From contig NZ_OCNJ01000011.1 of the NCBI RefSeq assembly GCF_900230255.1, positions 62,001 through 126,000 of the forward strand: a stretch of DNA of 64,000 nt, in the 5' to 3' direction. A model generated the notes under the pieces. That model did no database searches. It was not told the DNA's origin and worked only from the letters and a program-made list of their open reading frames with translations. The stretch comes from Caenispirillum bisanense (GTDB lineage Bacteria; Pseudomonadota; Alphaproteobacteria; Rhodospirillales; Rhodospirillaceae). Positions 28,596 through 37,083 of the stretch are shown piece after piece. The translations under genes were made by a program, and so were the position numbers. Within the stretch, counting starts at the first letter, position 1, and every line of letters starts with the position of its first letter.

Positions 28596-29615
28596 ATGGC
28601 CACCATCAAGGACGTCGCGCGGGAGGCTGACGTCTCCGTCAGCACCGTGTCCCACGTCGTCAACGGCACCCGCTACGTGGCGCCCGAGACGGCCGAGCGG
28701 GTGCGTTCCGCCGTGGAGCGCCTGGGCTATGCGCCGAGCGGCGTCGCCCGGGCGCTGAAGGGCAACCGCACCCAGAGCATCGGGATGGTGGTCACGTCCT
28801 CCACCAATCCCTTCTTCGCCGCCCTCATCCACAGCGTCGAGGCCGCCTGTTTCGCCCGCGGCTACAGCCTGATCCTGTGCAATTCCGAGGACGACGGCGA
28901 CAAGTTCTACGCCTACCTCGCCACGCTGCGCACCAAGCGCATCGACGCCCTGGTGGTGCTGACCGCCAACCAGGAACCGGGGCTGCCGGCCGAGCTGGCC
29001 GCCGCCGCCGGCGTGCCGACGGTGGTGCTGGATACCGAGGACGCCGCCCCCGCCACCGCCGTCGCCGACGACAGCTACGCCGGCGGCGGCCTCGCCGCCC
29101 GCTACCTGGCCGAAGCCGGCTTCCGCCGCATCGCCTGCATCAGCGGGCCGGAGCGTCATCCGCGCTCGGCCGAGCGCATGGCCGGGCTGCTGGCGGGGCT
29201 CGACGCCGCCGGGCTCGACCTCGACCCGGCCCTGCACGTCGTCGCCGACCTCACCGTCGCCGGCGGCAGCGCCGCCATGGCGCACCTGCTCGACCGGCCG
29301 GAGGGCGAGCGGCCCGACGCCGTGTTCTGCTTCAACGACATGATGGCCATGGGCGCCCTCTGCGCCGCCCACGAGCGCGGCCTCACCGTGCCCGACGACG
29401 TCTCCGTCATGGGCTACGACGACGTGGAGCTGGCCGCCTACATGGCGCCGCCGCTCACCACCATTCACCAGCCGGTGCCGGAGCTGGGCGCCCGCGCCGC
29501 CGGCCTGCTCATCGACCACCTGGACGCCGGCGCCCCCCTGCCGCGCGTCGTCAAGCTCGAGCCGCGGCTGGTGGAGCGCCGCTCCGTCGGCCGGCCGCGC
29601 GGGAGGACCCCATGA
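28596..29615 (+). CDS. rbsR: LacI-family ribose operon repressor
   Basis: A 339-residue LacI/GalR regulator. The N-terminal helix-turn-helix and hinge read MATIKDVAREADVSVSTVSHVVNGTRYVAPETAERV, then a periplasmic-binding-protein-like effector domain (MVVTSSTNPFFAALIHSVE, VFCFNDMMAMGALCAA, MGYDDVELAAYM). The natural ligand is presumably ribose or a derivative. Placed inside the operon, after rbsB and overlapping rbsK by four bases; its predicted target is the perfect palindrome ahead of rbsD, giving autoregulation. Confidence 0.93.
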   Translation: MATIKDVAREADVSVSTVSHVVNGTRYVAPETAERVRSAVERLGYAPSGVARALKGNRTQSIGMVVTSSTNPFFAALIHSVEAACFARGYSLILCNSEDDGDKFYAYLATLRTKRIDALVVLTANQEPGLPAELAAAAGVPTVVLDTEDAAPATAVADDSYAGGGLAARYLAEAGFRRIACISGPERHPRSAERMAGLLAGLDAAGLDLDPALHVVADLTVAGGSAAMAHLLDRPEGERPDAVFCFNDMMAMGALCAAHERGLTVPDDVSVMGYDDVELAAYMAPPLTTIHQPVPELGARAAGLLIDHLDAGAPLPRVVKLEPRLVERRSVGRPRGRTP

Positions 29616-30532
29616 CCATCGTCGTCTTCGGCAGCACCAACGTCGACGTCGTCGCCTATTCGGACCGCCTGCCGCGGCCCGGCGAGACGGTGCACGGCAG
29701 CGGCTATTCCATCGGCCTCGGCGGCAAGGGCGCCAACCAGGCGGTCGCCGTGGCGCGCCTCGGCGGCGCCGTCGAACTGGCCGGACGCACCGGCGTCGAC
29801 GCCTTCGGCACGCTGGCGCGCGAGCGGCTGCACCACTTCGGCGTCGGCACCAGCCATCTGCTGCCCGACCCGGCGGCGGCGACGGGCATCGCCGTCATCG
29901 GCGTCGATGCGCGGGCGGAGAACTGCATCACCGTGGTCGGCGGCGCCAACATGGCCGTCGATGCCAGCGACGCCGACCGCCTCGCGCCCGTGCTGGCGCA
30001 GGCCCGCGTGCTGCTGCTGCAACTGGAAGTGCCGCTGGCTCCGGCGCTGGCCGCCGCCAAGGCGGTGCGGGCGGTGGGCGGGCGCGTCGTGCTCGACCCC
30101 GCCCCGGCGCCCGCCGAGCCGCTGCCGGACGAGGTCTGGCGCAACGTCGACGTCATGACCCCCAACGAGACGGAGACCGAGGCCCTGGTCGGCATCCGCC
30201 CCGTCGACATCCCCTCCGCCGCCCGTGCCGCCGCCGCCCTCACCGAGCGCGGCCTGCCCGTCGCGCTGGTGAAGATGGGCGCCCACGGCGTCTACTGGCG
30301 CAGTGCCGAGGGCGAAGGGCATATCCCGGCCTTCAAGGTCACCGCCATCGACACCGTGGCGGCCGGAGACTGCTTCAACGGCGGCCTCGCCTTCGCCCTC
30401 GCCCGCGGCGACGCCCTGCCCGACGCCATCCGCTTCGCCTCGGCCTGCGGTGCCCTGGCGACGACGAAGCGCGGCGCCTCCGACGCCGCGCCCGCCCTCG
30501 ACGAGGTCGAGGCCCTGCTCAGGCAGGGCTGA
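29612..30532 (+). CDS. rbsK: Ribokinase
   Basis: A 306-residue PfkB-family kinase that phosphorylates ribose at O5. PfkB signature 1 is GGKGANQAVAVARLGG and signature 2 is DTVAAGDCFNGGLAFAL, which carries the catalytic base in GD. NVDVVAYSDRLPRPGETVHG at the N terminus is typical of ribokinases. GGGAGG precedes the ATG, which overlaps the rbsR stop. Last gene of the ribose operon; the following gene is on the opposite strand. Confidence 0.95.
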   Translation: MTIVVFGSTNVDVVAYSDRLPRPGETVHGSGYSIGLGGKGANQAVAVARLGGAVELAGRTGVDAFGTLARERLHHFGVGTSHLLPDPAAATGIAVIGVDARAENCITVVGGANMAVDASDADRLAPVLAQARVLLLQLEVPLAPALAAAKAVRAVGGRVVLDPAPAPAEPLPDEVWRNVDVMTPNETETEALVGIRPVDIPSAARAAAALTERGLPVALVKMGAHGVYWRSAEGEGHIPAFKVTAIDTVAAGDCFNGGLAFALARGDALPDAIRFASACGALATTKRGASDAAPALDEVEALLRQG

Positions 30533-30546
30533 TCGCCGTCCGCGCC

Positions 30547-30831
30547 TCAGCGCACGGCAATGCAGTCCCGGCTGTCGCGCGGGATGAAGCCCTTGCCCTT
30601 CTCCTGGGAGCAACTGCCGTAGGACATTTCGGAATTGCGGTAGATGTTCTCGCACTTCCGGTCGGTGTAGCAGTGGCCCATGGTGCGGTCGGTGATCTTG
30701 TCGACCACCGCCAGCTGGACGAGGCGCTCGACCGGCGGGACGGGCGCGGGCACGTCCTCGGCGGCGCCGGCGGCGGCGGGCGCGAGCAGAAGGGCCGCCA
30801 GGGCGGCGGCGGCGATGCGGGTCTTGGTCAT
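30547..30831 (-). CDS. Small exported hypothetical protein
   Basis: A 94-residue protein with a signal peptide (MTKTRIAAAALAALLLAPAAAGAAED) and a ~70-residue mature part containing four cysteines (GHCYTDRKCENIY, YGSCSQEK, SRDCIAVR). Spacing suggests two disulfides in the periplasm. The start at 30831 has GGAG at fair spacing; a GTG nine bases upstream is possible. It lies between rbsK and the TRAP operon with no clear link to either. Family not recognised. Confidence 0.7.
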   Translation of the reverse strand: MTKTRIAAAALAALLLAPAAAGAAEDVPAPVPPVERLVQLAVVDKITDRTMGHCYTDRKCENIYRNSEMSYGSCSQEKGKGFIPRDSRDCIAVR

Positions 30832-30947
30832 GGATGACACTCCGGTTTGCGATGAAGAAACGGCGGGCCGATGCCGACCCGCCGTCTTCCTCTAGCGCGA
30901 CCCCGCGCCGCTGCGCCCCCGCCGCCCGGCAGGGGCCGCAGCCCCGG

Positions 30948-32243
30948 TCACACCCGGTAGCCGAGCAGCCGCGGCAGCCACAGCACCAGTTCCGGCCACA
31001 CGATGACGGCGACCATGGCGAGCGTCATGGAGGCCACCAGCCACAGGATCCACTTGAAGGTGCTCTCCATGGGGATGCCGGCGACGGTGGTGGTGACCAT
31101 CAGGTTGACGGCGACGGGCGGCGTGAACTGGCCGATGGCGATGTTCATGGCCATGACCACGCCGAACCACGTCACGTTCCACTCGAAGGCGGCGATGATG
31201 GGCATGAGCAGCGGCAGCATGATGAGGTAGATGCTCACCCCGTCCAGCACCATGCCGGCGGCCAGCAGGAAGGCCATGACCAGCGCCATGATGACCCACT
31301 GGTTGTCCGACAGGGCGAGCAGCGCCTGCGCCGTCGCGTCGAAGGTGCCGAGCGTCGCGCCGGCCCAGGCGAAGATGCCGGCCAGCGAGATGATGAGCAT
31401 GATGATGGCCGACGTCACCGCGCTGTCGACGAACAGCTGGTAGACGCCACGCCAGGTGAGATTGCGGTAGACCGCCACCCCCACCAGCAGGCCGTAGGCC
31501 ACCGCCACCACCGCCGCTTCCGTCGGCGTGAACAGGCCCGAGCGCAGGCCGCCCAGGATGATGACCGGCGCCATGAGCCCCGGCACGGCACCGAGGAAGC
31601 TCTTCAGCAGCGGCGGGCGCTGCATGTCCTCCATGGCGCCGAAGTCGTGGCGGCGCGACAGCCACAGCACCGGCAGGATGATGGCGAGCCCGGCCAGCAG
31701 GCCCGGGATGACGCCGCCGGCGAACAGCGCCCGCAGGTCGGCGCCGGGCATCAGGATCGAATAGACGATGAGCGCGATGGACGGCGGAATGAGGATGGCC
31801 GTCGAGGCCCCGGCGGCGATGACGCTGGCGGTGAAGGGCTTCGGGTAGCCCGCCTTGAACATGCTCGGCACCATGACCATGGCGACGGCGGCGGCATCCG
31901 CCGGGCCGGAGCCCGACATGCCGCCCATCATCAGGCACACCAGCACGGCGACCACCGCGAGCCCGCCGCGGCGCGGGCCGACCAGGGCGCTGGCGAAGGT
32001 CACCAGGCTTTTCGCCACGCCCGACCGCTCGAAGATCATGCCGGTCAGGATGAACAGCGGTATGGCGATGAGCGGGTACTTGGCGATGCCGTTGTACGTG
32101 TTCGTACCGACCGTCGCCAGGGCGTAGACGTCGAGCCCCATCCAGATGCCGACGACACCGGCGAAGCCGAGCGCCACCGCGATGGGCGTGCCGATGACGA
32201 GCAGCAGGGCGAAGACCCCGAGAAGGGCCACACTGGCGGTCAT
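30948..32243 (-). CDS. dctM: TRAP transporter large permease (DctM-like)
   Basis: A 431-residue inner-membrane protein with about 12 helices, the large subunit of a tripartite ATP-independent transporter. Typical blocks are IGTPIAVALGFAGVVGIWMG, PLFILTGMIFERSG, MMGGMSGSGPADAAAVAMVM and AAGASTAILIPPSIALIVYSILM. Uses an ion gradient, usually sodium, to move organic acids handed over by the binding protein. It overlaps dctQ by four bases. The substrate is not evident, though the embedded isomerase gene hints at an aromatic or carboxylic acid. Confidence 0.93.
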   Translation of the reverse strand: MTASVALLGVFALLLVIGTPIAVALGFAGVVGIWMGLDVYALATVGTNTYNGIAKYPLIAIPLFILTGMIFERSGVAKSLVTFASALVGPRRGGLAVVAVLVCLMMGGMSGSGPADAAAVAMVMVPSMFKAGYPKPFTASVIAAGASTAILIPPSIALIVYSILMPGADLRALFAGGVIPGLLAGLAIILPVLWLSRRHDFGAMEDMQRPPLLKSFLGAVPGLMAPVIILGGLRSGLFTPTEAAVVAVAYGLLVGVAVYRNLTWRGVYQLFVDSAVTSAIIMLIISLAGIFAWAGATLGTFDATAQALLALSDNQWVIMALVMAFLLAAGMVLDGVSIYLIMLPLLMPIIAAFEWNVTWFGVVMAMNIAIGQFTPPVAVNLMVTTTVAGIPMESTFKWILWLVASMTLAMVAVIVWPELVLWLPRLLGYRV

Positions 32244-32779
32244 TCCACGTCCTCCGTCGGGCGGCGCAGGGCGAGCCAGGCGCGCTCCAGGATGCGGAAC
32301 AGGATCACCGCCGACAACAGCGGCAGCCACAGCGTGTAGATCCAGTTTGGATAGCCGAGGCCCGCCGACACCGTCTCGAACTCCCATTCGTCCAGCGCGA
32401 ACAGGGCGCCGTAGTAGAGCACCATGGAAAACAGCGCCGTCGTCACCGCCAGGGTCACCAGTTCGGCGGCGAGGCGCACCGCCTTCGGCATGCGCTCCAG
32501 GAAGAAGGTGATCTTGATGTGCTCGTGCCGCGCGAAGGCGACGGCGGCGCCGAGCAGCGTCATCACCACCAGCAGGAACACCGAGAACTCCTCGGTGAAG
32601 GCGAAGGAGGCGTTGGTCATGTAGCGCACGACCACGTTGGCGAGGCTGATGGCGCAGATGAGCGCCATGGCGAGGGCCGCGCCGGCCTCCTCGATCTTCA
32701 GCGGCACCTTGGGCGGCGGCGGCGGCTCCGCCGGCTCGCCCTGGGGGCCGTAGTGCCTCTGGTCGGACAGGTCGCTCAC
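32240..32779 (-). CDS. dctQ: TRAP transporter small permease (DctQ-like)
   Basis: A 179-residue protein with four membrane helices, starting after a proline-rich cytoplasmic N terminus (PAEPPPPPKVPLKIEE). The helix ALAMALICAISLANVVVRYM and the charged FARHEHIKITFFLERMPKAVRLAAEL are typical of the DctQ family. Pairs with the large permease. The start overlaps the isomerase gene by four bases, and its stop overlaps dctM by four, so all are translationally coupled. Confidence 0.9.
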   Translation of the reverse strand: MSDLSDQRHYGPQGEPAEPPPPPKVPLKIEEAGAALAMALICAISLANVVVRYMTNASFAFTEEFSVFLLVVMTLLGAAVAFARHEHIKITFFLERMPKAVRLAAELVTLAVTTALFSMVLYYGALFALDEWEFETVSAGLGYPNWIYTLWLPLLSAVILFRILERAWLALRRPTEDVE

Positions 32780-33138
32780 GACAGGACCGTCTTCTGGTAG
32801 CTGCCGCCGTCCATGTCGCGGATCTCGACGCTGATGTGGGTCTCGGCCGGCGCGCGTTCGCCGACGGCGGCCGCGGCGGCGGCCAGCACGGCCTCCGACA
32901 GGGCCTTCTTGGCCTCGGGCGTGCGGCCGGGCAGCAGGCCGATCTCGATGTGCAGCAGCGACCGCCCGGCGGCGCCGTCGCCGATGATGGGCGCGCCGAC
33001 GTCGAGCACGCGGGTCTTGCAGGCGGCGACGCTGGCGTTGACGTGCTCCACCGTCAGGCGGTGGATGCCGAGGGCGAGCGACCGGGTGTCGAGCCGCGCG
33101 GCGAGGTCGGTGGAGTGTTCGATGCGGATCTGGGGCAT
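32776..33138 (-). CDS. 5-carboxymethyl-2-hydroxymuconate isomerase-like tautomerase
   Basis: A 120-residue protein of the tautomerase superfamily. The N terminus is MPQIRIEHSTDL: after removal of Met, Pro1 would be the catalytic base, and MPHxxxEYSxN-type starts are typical of 5-carboxymethyl-2-hydroxymuconate delta-isomerase. GAPIIGDGAAGRSLLHIEIGLLPGRT is also characteristic. This enzyme works in homoprotocatechuate (4-hydroxyphenylacetate) breakdown, yet no other gene of that route is present. It lies between the TRAP binding protein and dctQ, which suggests it processes the imported substrate. Confidence 0.8.
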   Translation of the reverse strand: MPQIRIEHSTDLAARLDTRSLALGIHRLTVEHVNASVAACKTRVLDVGAPIIGDGAAGRSLLHIEIGLLPGRTPEAKKALSEAVLAAAAAAVGERAPAETHISVEIRDMDGGSYQKTVLS

Positions 33139-33219
33139 GGCGAGGGGCTTTCGTGGGTGGAACGACGCAAGGGGGCGGGTCCCGGACCGCCGGGCCGCCC
33201 CCTCGGTATTAAGCGCCGC

Positions 33220-34242
33220 TTACTTGCGGCTCTGCGCGACCGACTCCTCGGCCTGCTTCACCAGATCCGGGCCGATCTTCTCCGCCCACTGGTCGTAGAC
33301 GCCGCGGGTGGCGTCGACGAAGGCCTTCTGCTGCTCGGGCGTCAGCTCGACGATCTCGGCGCCGGTCGCCTTGATCTCCTCGATCAGCGACGGGTCTTCC
33401 GCGGTGATGCCCTTGCGGGCGGCGGCGATGCCCACCTTGCCGGCGTCGACGGCGGCCTGGCGCAGGATCTCCTGGTCTTCCGGCGTGAAGCCTTCCCACA
33501 CGCGCTTGCCGACGGCGAAGATCAGCGGGTCGTTCATGTAGTGCCAGAGGGTGATGTGCTTCTGGCCGACCGTGTCCATCTTGGCGACGGAATAGACCGA
33601 CAACGGGTTTTCCTGGCCGTCGACGGCGCCGGTGGTGAGCGCCGGCTTGGCGTCGGCCCAGCTCATCTGCGTCGGGTTGGCGCCGAGCGCGGTGAAGGTG
33701 TCGTTGAACAGCGGCGAGCCGACCACGCGCATCTTCAGGCCCTTCATGTCGTCGGGCGTGCGGATCGGATGCTTGGAGTTGGTGACCTCGCGGAAGCCGT
33801 TCTCGGCCCAGCCGAGCGGCACCACGCCCTGCTTCTCGATGGCGGCGAACACGGCTTCGCCCGCCGGGCCGCCGGTGATGGCGTCGGTGGCGGCGAAGTC
33901 GGTGGCGAGGAACGGCAGCGAGAAGAGGTTCAGCTCCTTCACCTGCGGCGACCAGTTGATGGTCGAGCCCACCGCCATGTCGATGATGCCCTGGCGCATG
34001 GCGGTGAATTCCTTGGTCTGATCGCCCTGCACCAGCTGGGTGCCGGGGTAGACCTTCATCTTGATGCGCCCGTTGGTGCGCTCGTCGACCAGCTTCACCC
34101 ATTCCTCGGCGGCGATGCCCCAGGGGAAGGGCGTGCCGAGCACGGTGGAGACCTTGTATTCGTCCTTGTAGTCGGCGGCATGGGCCGGCAGCGCGATCAT
34201 GGCTGCGACCGCGGCGCCCAGAAGGCCCTTCATCCACTGCAT
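33220..34242 (-). CDS. dctP: TRAP transporter substrate-binding protein (DctP-like)
   Basis: A 340-residue periplasmic binding protein. The signal peptide ends PAHAADYKDEY; blocks TNGRIKMKVYPGTQLVQGDQTKEFTAMRQGIIDMAVGS, WAENGFREVTNSKHPIRTPDDMKGLKMRVVGSP and LTTGAVDGQENPLSVY are the typical DctP landmarks, including the arginine that binds the ligand carboxylate (MRVVGSP). First gene of the leftward dctP-isomerase-dctQ-dctM operon. An 81-bp gap to the next gene could hold a processing site. The ligand is likely an organic acid. Confidence 0.93.
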   Translation of the reverse strand: MQWMKGLLGAAVAAMIALPAHAADYKDEYKVSTVLGTPFPWGIAAEEWVKLVDERTNGRIKMKVYPGTQLVQGDQTKEFTAMRQGIIDMAVGSTINWSPQVKELNLFSLPFLATDFAATDAITGGPAGEAVFAAIEKQGVVPLGWAENGFREVTNSKHPIRTPDDMKGLKMRVVGSPLFNDTFTALGANPTQMSWADAKPALTTGAVDGQENPLSVYSVAKMDTVGQKHITLWHYMNDPLIFAVGKRVWEGFTPEDQEILRQAAVDAGKVGIAAARKGITAEDPSLIEEIKATGAEIVELTPEQQKAFVDATRGVYDQWAEKIGPDLVKQAEESVAQSRK

Positions 34243-34430
34243 GTCGGTTTCCTCGTTGCGTATTTGTCGATCTGCGGGATGGGAGATTATCCCTTCCCCG
34301 CCATTTCGCGCAATGGATGGAAACCTGCCCTGCGGTATGTGCGGGGCCTTACCGCGATTTAATGCATGTTCATTTGTCTGCCGCCGGCGGTGGCGCGACT
34401 GTCGGCAGAGGTTTCCAACGGAGTTTCCCC

Positions 34431-34571
34431 ATGTGGAAGGTGGTTCCGGTGATCGCAGCGGGCGCCCTGGCGGCCCTGTGGCACACGCCCGCGACCGGGC
34501 TGATCCTGTTCGGCACCCTGCTGTCGGTGTTCCTGGTGTCGCTGTTCCAGTCGACGACGGACACGCCATGA
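34431..34571 (+). CDS. 46-residue membrane protein
   Basis: A tiny protein that is essentially one or two hydrophobic helices: VVPVIAAGALAALWHTPATGLILFGTLLSVFLVSLF. GGAG precedes the ATG at suitable spacing, and the stop overlaps the next start (ATGA), both supporting translation. No family could be recognised. With its neighbour it forms a two-gene membrane-protein unit divergent from the TRAP operon. Confidence 0.6.
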   Translation: MWKVVPVIAAGALAALWHTPATGLILFGTLLSVFLVSLFQSTTDTP

Positions 34572-34816
34572 CCGGGCCTGCCGCCTCTTCCTCCGCCGGG
34601 GCCCAGGCGGTGCGCGCCGTCCTCGTCGGCTTGCGCGACCTGCTGCTGCGCTTCCTGCTGCCCATCGCCGGAGTCGGCCTGGTGCTGTGGGGGGCGGAAG
34701 AGGTGCTGCTCGCCTTCGGCGTCCACGGTGACCTGGCCAAGATGCTGCGCTACGGCGTGCTGCCGATCTACGGCCTGATGGTCTTCCGCCTGCTCGGACG
34801 CAAGGGCGGGGGCTGA
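34568..34816 (+). CDS. 82-residue membrane protein
   Basis: A small protein with two predicted membrane helices (LLLRFLLPIAGVGLVLWGAEEVLLAF and a second ending YGVLPIYGLMVFRLL). Translationally coupled to the 46-residue membrane protein by a four-base overlap. The acidic-hydrophobic WGAEEVLLAFGVHGDLAKML between the helices might be functional. Unknown family; a structural or stress-related role is possible. Confidence 0.6.
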   Translation: MTGPAASSSAGAQAVRAVLVGLRDLLLRFLLPIAGVGLVLWGAEEVLLAFGVHGDLAKMLRYGVLPIYGLMVFRLLGRKGGG

Positions 34817-34851
34817 CCGCAGCACCGGCCACGACCCGGCGCGATGTCGTG

Positions 34852-34893
34852 ATGCAAATTTGCATTGACGACGGCGCCCGCGGTGCCATATCT
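34852..34893 (+). promoter_or_regulatory. Palindrome over a candidate promoter for the NYN gene
   Basis: ATGCAAATTTGCAT (34852-34865) is a perfect 14-bp palindrome whose right end overlaps a -35-like TTGACG (34865-34870). A 17-bp spacer leads to ATATCT (34888-34893). The overlap suggests a repressor site over a promoter. Transcription from here would yield a leader of more than 140 bases ahead of the NYN gene. Confidence 0.45.
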
Positions 34894-34960
34894 GAAGGAC
34901 ATTGAGACCCACCGCACGGCGCCCGCAGAGGGATCATCAGCCGGGCGGGCAAGACGACCC

Positions 34961-34986
34961 CAGGGGCGCACGCATGTGCGCCCCTG
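34961..34986 (+). other. Perfect 11-bp hairpin in the NYN-gene leader
   Basis: CAGGGGCGCAC (34961-34971) and GTGCGCCCCTG (34976-34986) pair perfectly around a 4-base loop. The stretch after it, CATTCGTTTTC, is a weak T tract, so the structure could act as a leader terminator or attenuator. I could not match it to any known riboswitch. Confidence 0.5.
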
Positions 34987-35082
34987 CATTCGTTTTCGGG
35001 CACCGCCGTATGGGCGATCCCCGGCATTGTTTCCGAAGGAACGGAAATGTATCTTCCTCTGGCCACTTTGCCAGAGGGAATC

Positions 35083-35724
35083 ATGAGCACCGCAGAGAGT
35101 CAGACCGCCGGCCGTGCATCCTATCGCACCATCGTGTTCGTGGACTTCTGGAACTACTCACTTTCAATGCAGAGTATCGAGGAAGGCTTCCCGACAGACT
35201 GGCGGGTGCTCCCACACGTGATTATCGGGGCGGCAGTTCAGTTGATCGACCCTGGTGCAGCGGCTCACTACCATAGCATGAGGGTCTACGGGTCCTTTGC
35301 CGAGGACGGCGACGCCAAGCTTCGCAATTGGGCGACCACCAAGCTCGACACCTTCCCCGGCGTGACGTGCAACTTCGTGCCACGGCAGCGAAAGCGCACC
35401 GGCCCCCGCTGTCCGCAGTGCTACGAGATCGCGGCGACCTGCCAGCACTGCGGCGGCGACATGCGCGGCACCGAGGAAAAGGGTGTCGATACGGCCATCG
35501 CCGTCGACATGATCTCGCTGGCCTGGGAGGGGGTCTACGATGTCGCCGTTCTGGTATCCGCCGACCGGGACTTCGTACCCGTGGCGGAGTACCTGATGAA
35601 GAAAGGCATCAAAGTCATCCATGGCGCCTTTCCGCCGTCCGGCGCCATGCTGTCGCAGAAGAGTTGGGGCGCCATAGACATCCCGGCCCTGCGCGACAGC
35701 TTCCGCCGCCCGCCGAAGGCGTAA
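35083..35724 (+). CDS. NYN/LabA-like domain protein with zinc-ribbon insertion
   Basis: A 213-residue predicted RNase-fold (PIN-like NYN) protein. The acidic site is spread over IVFVDFWNYS (Asp), KGVDTAIAVDMI (Asp) and LVSADRDFVPVAEYL (two Asp), the usual arrangement for metal-dependent NYN nucleases. Between the first and second blocks lies CPQC...CQHC, a four-cysteine zinc-ribbon. Target RNA is unknown; family members are associated with RNA turnover or defence. Start at 35083 has GAGGGA nearby; an ATG at 35047, also with a GAAGGA site, would add 12 hydrophobic residues. Confidence 0.8.
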   Translation: MSTAESQTAGRASYRTIVFVDFWNYSLSMQSIEEGFPTDWRVLPHVIIGAAVQLIDPGAAAHYHSMRVYGSFAEDGDAKLRNWATTKLDTFPGVTCNFVPRQRKRTGPRCPQCYEIAATCQHCGGDMRGTEEKGVDTAIAVDMISLAWEGVYDVAVLVSADRDFVPVAEYLMKKGIKVIHGAFPPSGAMLSQKSWGAIDIPALRDSFRRPPKA

Positions 35725-35727
35725 GCG

Positions 35728-37083
35728 TCAGCCCTCGAACACGATGCTCGCCCGCAGGCCCGGCGCGGCGTCGGCGAAGTCGAGCCGGGCGCGGTGCATG
35801 CGGACGATCGCGGCCACCAGCGACAGGCCTAGCCCGTTGCCGGGCGTCGTGCGGCTGGCGTCGAGGCGGACGAAGCGGTCGGTCACGCGGGCGCGGTCGG
35901 CCTCCGGGATGCCGGGGCCGCAGTCGCGCACCACCAGCGCCGGGCCGGGCGCCGCCTCCACGTGGATGGTCCCGCCCGCCGGGGTGTACTTGATGGCGTT
36001 GTCGACCAGGTTGCCGAGTGCCTGGAACAGAAGCTCCCGGCTGCCCTGCACCGTCAGGCCCGGCTGCACCGCCGCCGCCGTCATCACGAGGCCCTTCTCC
36101 TCCGCCACCGGCCCGTAGAGGTCGGCGACGTCCTCCACCAGCGCCCCCAGGTCCACCGTCACCGGGTCGGCGACGGCGACGCCGGCTTCCGCCTCGGCGA
36201 TGGACAGGAGCGCGTTGAAGGTCGCCAGCAGGCCGTCGGCCTCCGCCATGGCCTGGGCGGCGGCCTCGCGCAGATCCTCGGCCGAGCCGCCGCGGGCGAC
36301 GGCCTGCTCCAGCTGGCTGCGGATGCGGGTGAGCGGGCTGCGCAGGTCGTGGGCGACGTTGTTGGTGACCGTGCGGATGCCGGTCATCAGCCGCTCGATC
36401 TGGTCGAGCATCTGGTTCAGGGTATGGGCCAGGCGGTCGAACTCGTCGCCCGAGCCATTGGTCTGCATGCGGTGGGTGACGTCGCCGCGCATGATGGTCT
36501 CGGCGCCGCGGTTGAGCCCGTCGATGCGCGCCAGCACCCGCCGGCTGACCAGCAGCCCGCCCCCCAGGCCGAGCACCAGCGTGCCGGCCAGCGCCCAGGT
36601 CATGGCCTCGGCCATCAGGTTCTGGAAGCGGTCCAGCGCGCGGGTGTCGCGCCCGACCAGCAGGTTGAAGCCGCCTTGCAGCTTGAAGGCGCGGGCGCGG
36701 CCATAGGCCGCCTCGGTGCCGTCGCCGGCCAGCGGGAAGACCACCCAGCTGCCGACCTCGTCGGCATTGGCCGGCCAGGCGGTGACGTTGCCGGCGATGC
36801 GGCGGAAGCCCGGGTCGGTCAGCAGATACAGCCCGCCGTTGACGTTGTGCGGCCCGGTGCGGCCTTCGATGGCGCGCACCAGCCCGGCGAGCCCCGCCGT
36901 GCGGTAGTGCTGCGCCAGGGCGTCGATTTCCGAGGCGATGGTGTCGTCGATGGCGCGCCCGATGTTCTGCGCCGTCGCCCAGTAGATGGCGCCGAGCAGG
37001 AGCAGCACCGACAGGCCGAACACGGCCGTATAGGCCAGGGTCAGGCGGAAGGCGCTGGTGCGCAGGAACCTACGAAGCCGCAC
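35728..37083 (-). CDS. Two-component sensor histidine kinase
   Basis: A 451-residue membrane sensor. One membrane helix near the N terminus (LTLAYTAVFGLSVLLLLGAIYW), a ~130-residue periplasmic domain, a second helix (TWALAGTLVLGLGGGLLVS), a HAMP linker, then the phosphoacceptor HDLRSPLTRIRSQLEQAV and the ATP-binding boxes NLVDNAIKYTP, DCGPGIPEADR and GNGLGLSLV. It is translated with the response regulator (14-bp overlap). The stop is 3 bp from the convergent NYN gene. The signal is unknown; a nearby degP suggests envelope stress or redox. Confidence 0.93.
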   Translation of the reverse strand: MRLRRFLRTSAFRLTLAYTAVFGLSVLLLLGAIYWATAQNIGRAIDDTIASEIDALAQHYRTAGLAGLVRAIEGRTGPHNVNGGLYLLTDPGFRRIAGNVTAWPANADEVGSWVVFPLAGDGTEAAYGRARAFKLQGGFNLLVGRDTRALDRFQNLMAEAMTWALAGTLVLGLGGGLLVSRRVLARIDGLNRGAETIMRGDVTHRMQTNGSGDEFDRLAHTLNQMLDQIERLMTGIRTVTNNVAHDLRSPLTRIRSQLEQAVARGGSAEDLREAAAQAMAEADGLLATFNALLSIAEAEAGVAVADPVTVDLGALVEDVADLYGPVAEEKGLVMTAAAVQPGLTVQGSRELLFQALGNLVDNAIKYTPAGGTIHVEAAPGPALVVRDCGPGIPEADRARVTDRFVRLDASRTTPGNGLGLSLVAAIVRMHRARLDFADAAPGLRASIVFEG

